A stretch of DNA of 10,109 nucleotides, taken from positions 1 through 10,109 of the forward strand of contig JAUNNW010000045.1 in NCBI GenBank assembly GCA_030531285.1, in the 5' to 3' direction. Below the pieces are notes generated by a model that was given only the letters and a program-made list of their open reading frames with translations, did not search any database and had not been told where the DNA came from. This DNA is from Synergistaceae bacterium. GTDB taxonomy: Bacteria; Synergistota; Synergistia; Synergistales; Synergistaceae. Position 1 is the first letter of the stretch; every line of letters begins with the position of its first letter. The translations under genes and the position numbers were made by a program. This document shows positions 1-5,932 of the stretch, in pieces.

Positions 1-480
1 CCGTATGGGCAGCGGGCTTACCACCGAAGGTGAGCGCATCACGTAATGCGTGAGAAATGATTTAACAAAATCTGTCTGCCGAGAAACGGCTGAGAAACAG
101 ACCTCGGCAGGTCTTGCAGCCGTTTCAGAAAGATTTTGCCGGAAAAGGTCATTGTACTGCACATAACGCCGGCAGCGTTTAAGACCTTATCCTTCTCACC
201 CCTCTACTATAATAAATACAAAAAGGGGAAAATTTTACCAATGCCGCGGACGCCGGCACTGCAAGGATTTGTGGTTTTGCGCCGCTGTTTGCAAGGGTTT
301 GCAAAATAATATATTCGCAAAGCCTTGCAGTTACAGGCTTTCTTGATGAGTGAGTTTGCGCCCCCTATTGTATTTATGTAAGCGTAGGAGGCAGGATAAG
401 AAGCAATGACGAAAGAATTTTTAGCAAACGATGTGAACTGCGACGGCGTGTGTTGTCTTGCTGATATAACATATACCATG
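1..480. other. Gene-poor region with dense inverted repeats, possible structured RNA
   Basis: I see no convincing gene in this 480-base stretch. The left part holds several overlapping inverted repeats. They are a 7-bp hairpin (16-22 with 29-35), a 5-bp hairpin (35-39 with 46-50), an 8-bp pair CTGCCGAG/CTCGGCAG (76-83 with 103-110), a 9-bp pair AAACGGCTG/CAGCCGTTT (84-92 with 117-125), AGACCT-CGGC-AGGTCT (99-114), AAGGTC/GACCTT (145-150 with 183-188) and AACGC/GCGTT (165-169 with 175-179). The 8-bp and 9-bp pairs interleave, so they are alternative folds. This could be part of a regulatory RNA or leader, but I match no known class. A 14-codon plus-strand frame open from the left edge ends at the TAA at 44-46; it could be a gene tail but is too short to call. 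Positions 259-330 are rich in GCAAGG/CCTTGC words. Strand is undetermined. Confidence 0.35.
319..341 (-). terminator. Possible weak terminator downstream of the minus-strand sel operon
   Basis: AAAGCCT (319-325) pairs perfectly with AGGCTTT (335-341) around a 9-nt loop. It lies about 140 nt beyond the stop codon of the last minus-strand gene. The T-rich tail on the minus strand is poor (TTTGCG, then an AT-rich stretch), so it is at best a weak intrinsic terminator. No better candidate lies between it and the operon. Confidence 0.3.
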
Positions 481-1098
481 TCAATTTGAGTATAGGTTGA
501 TGTAATAATTTGCGACGGATATGATGTCACAAAGGTTTGTCGCAGCCATGTGTCCGGGGAGTATTTTGTAGTCTCCTTGTATTGAGGTTAGTTTTTTCAG
601 CGAGTCTGCCATTTTTTTGCTGTCGCTGCGAGGGAGGTCTGTTCTGCCGATTGCTGCGGCAAAGATTGTGTCTCCCGTAAAAATTGTGTCGTTCACAAGC
701 AGGCACACACTTCCAAGCGTGTGTCCAGGGGTTGCGATAACGCGAATTTGCAGGCCGCCTACCGTTACAGTGTCGCCGTCTTCATAATTCACGGTGTTGC
801 AGATTTTTGGAAAAAGTCTGAGTGCGCGGCGGTCGTTGCTGTTTTCGCAGATGTCTGCCGAATTCATATAGACGGGCAGGTCAAAGCGTTCTTTTAACCC
901 TCTAATGCCTCCCGTGTGGTCGTAATGTCCGTGCGTGAGCAGTATGGCAACAGGGTCACAGCCGCTTTCTTCAATGTTTGCGATGATTTTTTCGGCGTCT
1001 CCGCCTGGGTCGATAACGGCGCATTTTTTTGCGTGTTCGTCACAGAGAAGGTAGCAGTTTGTTGTTCTGTAGCATACAGGAACATGTATTACGCGCAT
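481..1098 (-). CDS. MBL-fold metallo-hydrolase (glyoxalase II-like)
   Basis: A 205-residue metallo-beta-lactamase-fold hydrolase, cytosolic because no signal peptide or membrane segment is seen. The dinuclear metal site is intact: THGHYDH (H56, H58, D60, H61), ATPGHTLGS (H126), FTGDTIF (D143) and a C-terminal PGH (H183). The GRTDLPRSD segment (151-159) is typical of the glyoxalase II/persulfide dioxygenase-like branch called 'MBL fold metallo-hydrolase' or 'hydroxyacylglutathione hydrolase' in databases. Substrate cannot be read from the sequence. The ATG lies 2 nt after the selD stop, with GAGG about 10 nt upstream inside the end of selD, so it is the last gene of the yedE-selD operon and probably translationally coupled. 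Its place there suggests a link to selenium or sulfur chemistry, for example processing of thiol adducts, but this is inference. It ends with TGA at 481-483. Confidence 0.9.
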   Translation of the reverse strand: MRVIHVPVCYRTTNCYLLCDEHAKKCAVIDPGGDAEKIIANIEESGCDPVAILLTHGHYDHTGGIRGLKERFDLPVYMNSADICENSNDRRALRLFPKICNTVNYEDGDTVTVGGLQIRVIATPGHTLGSVCLLVNDTIFTGDTIFAAAIGRTDLPRSDSKKMADSLKKLTSIQGDYKILPGHMAATNLCDIISVANYYINLYSN

Positions 1099-1100
1099 TG

Positions 1101-2132
1101 TTAGATTACCTCGATGGCTGTGTTTTTTTTGGCTGTCGCTTCGCCTATTATCGCAGCGTGTACCCCCGCGTCTTTAAGCGCCGCAAGAAGTTCGTCCGCC
1201 TGACGCGTTGCAATGAGCAGTCCTCCTGAGGTCTGGGGGTCAAATATGATGTCCTGCAAGGCAAGCGGCACGGTGTTTGCGAATTTAACCGCGTTTGCCG
1301 TGTAGTTTCTGTTGTTGTATGCGCCTGCCGGTATAATTCCCATTTCGGCAAGTCTGAAAGCGGCGGGGTAGTATGGTATGCAGGCGCTGTCTATGCGCAG
1401 AGTGCAGCCGCTTCCGTTTGCCATTTCCGCTGCGTGTCCCGCGAGAGCGAAGCCTGTTACGTCCGTGCAGCCGTGTATGTCAAATTTTTTCATAATTTCA
1501 GCCGCGGTTTTGTTCAAAGCCGCCATGTTTTCATGTACGGGGCGCATTTCGTCCGCGGTTACAAGCTCTGCGTCAGCTTTGTCCGCTGTCAGCATTATTC
1601 CTGCGCCGAGAGGTTTCGTCAAAATCAGCCTGTCGCCCTGCTGCGCGCCTGTATTTTTGAGTATGCGGGAGGGATTTACAAAGCCTGTTACCGCAAGCCC
1701 GTACACGGGTTCTTTGGCGGTGATTGTGTGTCCGCCGGTGATTATGCAGGCTGCTTCCATGGCTTTGTCGTAGCCTCCGTGAAGTATGCCTTCGGTTTGT
1801 TCTTTGCTCATTTCATTCGTGACACAGAAAAGATTAAGCGCCAGTTTTGGTGTTCCGCCCATGGCATAGACGTCGCTGAGCGAATTTGCCGCGGCGATTT
1901 GTCCGTAAAGGTACGGATTGTCGCAGACAGGCGGAAAAAAGTCAACCGTGTTTATCAGCGCAAGGTCGTCCGACAGTTTGTAGACGCTGGCATCGTCTGC
2001 TTTGTCGTATCCCACGATAAGTTTTTCGTCAAAGGGGGTTTCAAATTTGCTTAGCAGTTCTTCGAGCGTCCCGGCTCCAACTTTAGCCATTCAGCCTGCG
2101 CAGGAAGACATTGAGGTAAGTTTTTTGCTCAT
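1101..2132 (-). CDS. selD: Selenide, water dikinase, itself a selenoprotein (Sec14)
   Basis: SelD makes selenophosphate from selenide and ATP, the selenium donor for SelA. The frame from 2090 down gives a SelD body lacking the N-terminal catalytic motif. Reading upstream through one in-frame TGA (2091-2093) restores it exactly: MSKKLTSMSSCAGUMAKVG, matching the family pattern LT...G(C/U)xxK, with Sec14 and Lys17. The full product is 343 residues, the usual SelD length. The start at 2132 has AGAGG 7 nt upstream and lies 2 nt after the DUF3343 stop; an ATG at 2090 has no ribosome-binding site. Other conserved parts are KADDASVY (D46, D47), TVDFFPP, NSLSDVYAMGGTPK, ITGGHTI and the C-terminal DPQTSGGLL. 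A SECIS-like hairpin follows the UGA. Function is near certain; Sec decoding is strongly supported by motif, start site and the linked selA, selB and selC. Confidence 0.95.
2064..2093 (-). promoter_or_regulatory. Sec UGA codon and candidate bacterial SECIS hairpin in selD
   Basis: The UGA codon is at 2093-2091 on the minus strand. Beginning 14 nt after it, GAGC (2077-2074) pairs with GCUC (2067-2064) around the loop CGGGAC (2073-2068). The apical loop starts 18 nt after the UGA and has a G at its second position. This agrees with the general bacterial SECIS pattern of a short hairpin roughly 16-37 nt downstream with G in the first two loop positions. The stem is short (4 bp, with a possible U-A pair beyond a G-G mismatch). 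A competing hairpin GGCU/AGCC lies nearer the UGA. Confidence 0.7.
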
Positions 2133-2134
2133 GG

Positions 2135-2377
2135 CTAAACCTCTGATTCGTACACCGTTTCAAAGCCGTTGTCTGTTACGGCGGCTATTTTTTCAAGTTC
2201 GTCCGTGTGTTTGCCATAGTCGGGAAGTTGTTGCGTTTCAAATTTTGTGCAGGTTCCGCAGCTTGAAGACAAACCCCTGGGCACCGGCATTGTTTGCGCC
2301 GGTATTCCCAGGGAGTCGCAATATCTTTTGAAACGCGTCGCGCCGAAATGGCTGAAAAACGTGGCGATGTAAATCAT
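2135..2377 (-). CDS. DUF3343 small putative Se/S carrier protein
   Basis: An 80-residue cytosolic protein resembling the DUF3343 (putative Se/S carrier) family, which commonly occurs beside selenium genes. Visible support is the small size, the N-terminal beta-strand start MIYIATF, the GIPAQTMPVPRGLSSSCGTC segment with C40 and C43 in an SCGTC motif, and the location between a TusA-like gene and selD. The C40-x-x-C43 pair could carry a persulfide or perselenide, or be redox active; the biochemical role is unproven. Its ATG overlaps the TGA of the upstream tusA-like gene (ATGA, 4-nt overlap). There is no strong Shine-Dalgarno sequence, so translation is probably coupled. Its stop lies 2 nt before the selD start. 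In some bacteria this domain is found with YedF-like proteins; here it is a separate gene. Confidence 0.8.
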   Translation of the reverse strand: MIYIATFFSHFGATRFKRYCDSLGIPAQTMPVPRGLSSSCGTCTKFETQQLPDYGKHTDELEKIAAVTDNGFETVYESEV

Positions 2378-2580
2378 AGCTGTTTGGTAACGGTGAGGAT
2401 GTATTCTCCTTCCTTTTCGTCTGCCGCTACATTATAACCCAAATTTCGGGCAAAGCGCGTAATATTTTCTTTTGCTGCCGTGTTGTCAACAATAATTTCA
2501 AATTTTTCGCCGCCGCCGGTCATGGCTTTTTTCAGCATAAGCACAGGCTGGGGGCAGGAAAGTCCTCTTGCGTCAAGCAT
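2374..2580 (-). CDS. TusA/YedF-like sulfurtransferase (sulfur or selenium carrier)
   Basis: A 68-residue single-domain SirA/TusA/YedF-family protein. The N-terminus carries the hallmark DARGLSCPQPVLMLKKA with the CPxP motif. C9 is the residue expected to carry a persulfide or perselenide, and the beta-alpha-beta body follows with IIVDNTAAKENI. TusA proteins relay sulfur from cysteine desulfurases; the paralogues in selenium loci (YedF) are thought to act in selenium delivery or YedE-linked uptake. Only the TusA-like domain is present; the second domain found in longer YedF proteins (about 190 residues) is missing. AAGGAGG, lying in the last codons of yedE, sits 7 nt before the ATG, so expression should be strong. 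The position directly after yedE and before DUF3343 and selD supports a selenium rather than tRNA-thiolation role (inference). Confidence 0.88.
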   Translation of the reverse strand: MLDARGLSCPQPVLMLKKAMTGGGEKFEIIVDNTAAKENITRFARNLGYNVAADEKEGEYILTVTKQL

Positions 2581-2582
2581 AA

Positions 2583-3653
2583 CTATGCCTCCTTGTTTTC
2601 CGCGCAGTTCGCAAAGCCAATGGCGGCGGTAACGATAATTCCGATAACAACCGCTGCTTTGCCGTTGAAGGTTGCTCCCGCGGCTGAAGATGCCAAACCA
2701 AAATTGTGGCAGAAGGCGGAGCCCACGAGAAGTCCAAGCGCTGTTATCGCGCTATCCGTGCTGCCTTCGCCGGAAAGTATGAGCTGACGCAGGGGACAGC
2801 CGCCAAGCAGAACGCTTGCCAAACCTACCAGCGCCATACCGAGGAAATTCCAGAGAAAATCGGTATGCGCGACAGGTTGGGCTTCAAATCCGAGTTTGAA
2901 TTTGCCGATGAAAATGTTGACTGCGAGAGCCGCCGCAAAAATAGCGGCAAATCCAAGAAGAAGCCGGGTTTCTTTAAAGAGAATAAAATCTCTGAACCCG
3001 CCTGCCATGCAAAAACGTGACTTTTGGCAAAGATAACCGACAACAAGCCCTGCACAAAGCGATATTATGATTGCTGCGTGTGCTTTTCCGGGGCCTTTAA
3101 CGTCGGGAAAATTGCCTGAGAAAAATATAAACGCAGGGGCGGCAACAAGGAGAACAAGAAGCACGATTTGCACCGCAGGCATAATCGTGCCTTCCGCAAT
3201 CGGAAGCCGGTAGCTTCTTTTCAGCGTGTAGCCTTTGTTAAGGAAAAATACGCCGGCAAGTATGCCGATGAAGAAACCTGCCAGTCCCATGACAGCGTTC
3301 AAATCGCCGCCTGCCAGACGCAGCACCATTCTGAACGGGCAGCCGAGGAACATAAGCGCGCCTACCATAACAAAGAAGCCGAGAACAAAACGCGTCATGG
3401 GGGCAGAGCCGCCTCTTGCCTGAAATTCTTTGCCGCCGATGGCTGCTATGCAGCTTCCGAGAACAAGTCCGATGATTTCAGGTCTAATGTACTGGACGGG
3501 CTGTGCTCTGTGAAGCCCGAGAGCGCCGGCGGTATCCCTGATAAAACAGGCGATGCAAAATCCCATGTTGGCGGGGTTGCCGAACTTAACCAGCAAGGCA
3601 GAGATTACGCCTATTACAAGTCCGATGGCAACAGTGATTTTCTTTGAATCCAT
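2583..3653 (-). CDS. yedE: YedE-family putative selenium transporter
   Basis: A polytopic inner-membrane protein of 356 residues with about ten hydrophobic segments, related to the YedE/YeeE (thiosulfate transporter-like) family and to the selenium-linked YedE subgroup. Conserved cysteine motifs are present in duplicated halves: FCIACFIRD (C33, C36), GCPFR (C105), RFCMAGGFRD (C215) and GGCPLR (C286). These cysteines probably take part in passing the sulfur- or selenium-containing substrate. The substrate is not proven; the location at the head of a tusA-like/DUF3343/selD operon argues for selenium. I chose the ATG at 3653 because GGAGG lies 7 nt upstream; a TTG at 3659 in the same frame sits almost on the Shine-Dalgarno sequence. 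It is the first gene of the operon, expressed from the promoter at 3697-3725. Confidence 0.9.
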   Translation of the reverse strand: MDSKKITVAIGLVIGVISALLVKFGNPANMGFCIACFIRDTAGALGLHRAQPVQYIRPEIIGLVLGSCIAAIGGKEFQARGGSAPMTRFVLGFFVMVGALMFLGCPFRMVLRLAGGDLNAVMGLAGFFIGILAGVFFLNKGYTLKRSYRLPIAEGTIMPAVQIVLLVLLVAAPAFIFFSGNFPDVKGPGKAHAAIIISLCAGLVVGYLCQKSRFCMAGGFRDFILFKETRLLLGFAAIFAAALAVNIFIGKFKLGFEAQPVAHTDFLWNFLGMALVGLASVLLGGCPLRQLILSGEGSTDSAITALGLLVGSAFCHNFGLASSAAGATFNGKAAVVIGIIVTAAIGFANCAENKEA

Positions 3654-3696
3654 AGTCAAACCTCCGTAAATATGATGTTGATTTTGCGACGGTCAA

Positions 3697-3725
3697 ATTT
3701 TACGGTGCCTGTTTGGGTAAAGCAA
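3697..3725 (-). promoter_or_regulatory. Promoter of the minus-strand yedE-selD operon
   Basis: On the minus strand TTGCTT (3725-3720) and TAAAAT (3702-3697) are separated by exactly 17 bp. The -10 matches the sigma-70 consensus at 5 of 6 positions and the -35 at 3 of 6. Transcription would start near 3690, giving a leader of about 37 nt that contains the GGAGG of yedE. An AAGCA/TGCTT inverted repeat (3720-3724 with 3737-3741) overlaps the -35 and could bind a regulator. Confidence 0.6.
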
Positions 3726-3796
3726 ATAAAAAAATATGCTTAATGAATGTGCTTTATAGAAAAAACAAATAAAGTTAAACGTTTTGCCTATTGATA

Positions 3797-3805
3797 TGAT
3801 ATACT
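3797..3805 (+). promoter_or_regulatory. Extended -10 promoter of the plus-strand csd-lysR-selA-selC operon
   Basis: TGATATACT is an extended -10 element (TGn plus TATACT, 5 of 6 to consensus). No good -35 is seen; TTAAAC at 3775-3780 is a poor match at 19 bp. The start would be near 3812, leaving a leader of about 75 nt. A 15-bp near-palindrome TATGA-N5-TCATA (3795-3809), which fits a LysR-type T-N11-A site, covers the -10. The leader also holds a 6-bp hairpin CCGTTC-GGC-GAACGG (3831-3845). Confidence 0.55.
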
Positions 3806-3886
3806 CATACACGGAAATAGCATAGAGGTCCCGTTCGGCGAACGGATAAAGCGGCTGAATTTTTAACCCCAAAACAGAGGTGTTCC

Positions 3887-5026
3887 ATGATTTACGCTGA
3901 CAATGCTTGCACAAGTTTTCCGAAACCAAAGCAGACGGCGGACGCTGTTTATGATTATATTGCGCATACCGGCGTTAACATAAACAGAGGCGGATATGCT
4001 TCAAGTTATGCGGCTTCTGACATTGTGTTTGATTGCAGAGAACTGCTTGGCGGTTTTTTCGGCGCCGATGACTGCAGAAACGTTGTTTTTACCCAGAACG
4101 TTACGCAGGCTCTAAATATAATGCTTAAAGGGTTTCTGAAATCAAAAGATCACGTGCTCTGTTCGTCAATGGAGCACAATGCGGTGATGCGCCCCCTATG
4201 CCAGCTGCAAAAGCAGGGTGTTGAATTTGACAGAATTCCGTGCGATGCTGAAGGTTTCCTTCTGTTTGACATGATTGAAAAACTCATAAAACCCAACACA
4301 AAAGCAATCGTCATGCAGCATGCGAGCAATGTGTGCGGAAGCATTATGCCCGTTGAAAGGGTGGGCGCTTTGTGCAAGGCATACGGGTTGCGTTTTATTG
4401 TTGATTCCGCGCAAACAGCAGGAGTGCTTCCGATTGACATAAAAAAAATGAACATAGACGCGCTCTGTTTCACAGGGCACAAAAGTCTGCTGGGGCCACA
4501 GGGAATCGGCGGTTTTATACTGAAAGAAGGCTTTGCGGCGGAAATTGAGCCGCTTATTTCGGGAGGAACCGGAAGTATCAGCCACACAGAGCAGATACCT
4601 GATTTTATGCCTGACAGGTTTGAGCCCGGGACTTTGAATTTGCCCGGAATTGCTGGGTTAAAAGCCGGCATAGAATGGATACAGGCAAAGGGTATCGACA
4701 ATATTTTCGCACACGAGATGTCTTTAACAAAGCAGTTCCTTGAAGCAGTGCGCGGCATTAAGCAGCTGAAAATCGCGGGGCCTCGGGGGATTGAAAACAG
4801 AACAGGCGTTGTCAGCGTGTACACTGACAAACGGGATTTAAGCGAGATAGCGTATGCACTTGACAGCCGTTTTGATATTCAGACGAGAGTCGGACTGCAT
4901 TGCGCGCCGTCTGCGCATAAAACGCTTGGTACGTATCCTGAGGGGACAATACGGTTTTCATTCGGCATTTTCAATACGGCGAAGGATGTAGAGACGATAA
5001 CGAAAGCTCTTCTGGAGGTGCTCTGA
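3887..5026 (+). CDS. Cysteine desulfurase-like class V aminotransferase (possible selenocysteine lyase)
   Basis: A 379-residue PLP enzyme of the class V aminotransferase fold, closest by pattern to the cysteine desulfurase family seen in selenium loci (the EF2568-type group). Visible motifs: MIYADNACTSFPKP at the N-terminus, EHNAV with the PLP-stacking H97, IVDSAQTAG (D173, Q176), FTGHKSLLGPQG with the Schiff-base lysine K199, EPGTLN, RVGLHCAPSAH with the reactive cysteine C339, and the GTIRFSFG segment with substrate-binding R356. It should remove sulfur from cysteine or selenium from selenocysteine, leaving alanine and an enzyme-bound persulfide or selenide. Context (LysR, selA, selC, selD) favours supplying selenium to SelD, but substrate preference cannot be read from the sequence. 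AGAGGTG precedes the ATG by about 4 nt. First gene of its operon; 2 nt separate its TGA from lysR. Confidence 0.9.
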   Translation: MIYADNACTSFPKPKQTADAVYDYIAHTGVNINRGGYASSYAASDIVFDCRELLGGFFGADDCRNVVFTQNVTQALNIMLKGFLKSKDHVLCSSMEHNAVMRPLCQLQKQGVEFDRIPCDAEGFLLFDMIEKLIKPNTKAIVMQHASNVCGSIMPVERVGALCKAYGLRFIVDSAQTAGVLPIDIKKMNIDALCFTGHKSLLGPQGIGGFILKEGFAAEIEPLISGGTGSISHTEQIPDFMPDRFEPGTLNLPGIAGLKAGIEWIQAKGIDNIFAHEMSLTKQFLEAVRGIKQLKIAGPRGIENRTGVVSVYTDKRDLSEIAYALDSRFDIQTRVGLHCAPSAHKTLGTYPEGTIRFSFGIFNTAKDVETITKALLEVL

Positions 5027-5028
5027 AT

Positions 5029-5931
5029 ATGGAAATAAAACAGCTGAGAAGCTTTATCGCAGTTGTAAAATACGGCAGCTTCACAAAGGCTGCGGAAAAA
5101 TTATACCTTACTCAGCCTACCGTAAGTTTTCATGTCCGCACGCTTGAGGAGGAACTTCAGACGCAGCTGCTGCTGAGAAACACAAAAAGCATCTGTATAA
5201 CTGAAAAAGGGCGGGAGCTTTTTGAAACAGCCATTAACATTGTAAGCCTTGAGGATATGCTGTTCAAAAAGTGGCAGAACGGCGGGGAATCGTACATTCA
5301 TTTAGGAGTGTCCACCATTCCGTCAGGCTATCTGCTTCCAAAAATTGCTCCGGCATTTTGCGCGAAATATCCGGCGGTGCGCTTCATAATAAACCAAAGC
5401 GACAGCAGCGATATCCTGAACGGTTTGGTGAACGGGCTTTACGATATCGCAATTACCGGCATGAAAACAGATCGGAACATAATAGAGTATTATCCGCTCT
5501 GTGAGGACAGGCTTGAACTGATAACGCCGAACACGGAGGAATTCAGACAGTACGAAACGGACAAATTTCCTGTTGAAAAACTGCTGACTTTGCCGTTTGT
5601 TTTAAGAGAAGATGGAAGCGCGAGCGGCAGGTTTGCCTCCGCGATACTTGAGAGCCTTGATCTTGACGAAGCGAAAATGAACGTAACGGCGAAGCTTAAT
5701 GACCAGGAGAGCATAAAAAATCTTGTGGCTGCGGGAGTGGGTGTTTCCATAATCTCAAGTATGGCAGCGGACAACTACATTAAAGACGGGCTGCTGCTGA
5801 GATTCAGCCTTCCGTCTGACGTAAAGAGAAAGTTTTACGCGGCAAGGCGCAAAAATAAAATATTGAGCAGCGAAGCAGAACAATTTCTGCATTTTGTAAA
5901 AACATTTTTTGTGAACGGGCAGGCGGATTAA
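5029..5931 (+). CDS. LysR-family regulator, selenium-metabolism associated
   Basis: A 300-residue LysR-type transcription factor of normal length. The N-terminal winged helix-turn-helix is clear: MEIKQLRSFIAVVKYGSFTK, then AAEKLYLTQPTVSFHVRTLE (helix-turn-helix about residues 18-37). A linker helix leads to a periplasmic-binding-protein-like effector domain from about residue 88 (HLGVSTIPSGYLLPKIAPAF...), with typical blocks DIAITG and LVAAGVGVSII. It is placed between a cysteine desulfurase-like gene and selA, an arrangement known for a subgroup of LysR proteins linked to selenium genes. The effector is unknown; a selenium or sulfur metabolite is a guess. GGAGG lies 10 nt before the ATG, within the end of the preceding gene. 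The likely target is the divergent control region 3654-3886, since LysR regulators usually act near their own operon. Confidence 0.93.
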   Translation: MEIKQLRSFIAVVKYGSFTKAAEKLYLTQPTVSFHVRTLEEELQTQLLLRNTKSICITEKGRELFETAINIVSLEDMLFKKWQNGGESYIHLGVSTIPSGYLLPKIAPAFCAKYPAVRFIINQSDSSDILNGLVNGLYDIAITGMKTDRNIIEYYPLCEDRLELITPNTEEFRQYETDKFPVEKLLTLPFVLREDGSASGRFASAILESLDLDEAKMNVTAKLNDQESIKNLVAAGVGVSIISSMAADNYIKDGLLLRFSLPSDVKRKFYAARRKNKILSSEAEQFLHFVKTFFVNGQAD

Positions 5932-5932
5932 A

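Noticed and set aside
20..31. CACCGAAGG on the plus strand, as in glycine riboswitches
   Set aside because: The following conserved CUCUCAGG and GGAC blocks of that riboswitch are missing.
2..46. C-terminal fragment of a plus-strand gene entering from the left edge
   Set aside because: Only 14 codons are visible, overlapping inverted repeats; too little to call a gene.
99..125. B12-box-like sequence AAGACCTGCC on the minus strand, suggesting a cobalamin riboswitch
   Set aside because: The rest of the cobalamin aptamer core expected upstream on that strand is absent; the 10-base match is explained by the local inverted repeats.
481..483. TGA at the end of the MBL gene as a Sec codon
   Set aside because: Readthrough adds only about 16 codons with no conserved motif, and no SECIS-like hairpin follows at the right distance.
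207..530. Minus-strand 107-codon open frame overlapping the end of the MBL gene
   Set aside because: It begins with GTG inside the MBL gene without a ribosome-binding site, has low-complexity non-coding-like composition and crosses a repeat-rich region.
1434..2054. 206-codon plus-strand open frame antisense to selD
   Set aside because: It is a shadow of the selD coding strand; the protein resembles no family.
1101..2090. SelD starting at the ATG at 2090
   Set aside because: It lacks a ribosome-binding site and loses the catalytic Cys/Sec-x-x-Lys motif, which is restored by reading through the TGA from 2132.
3657..3659. TTG start for yedE
   Set aside because: It lies almost directly on the GGAGG; the ATG at 3653 has ideal spacing.
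4150..4830. 226-codon minus-strand open frame inside the desulfurase-like gene
   Set aside because: It is antisense to a gene with intact PLP and catalytic motifs and has no family features of its own.
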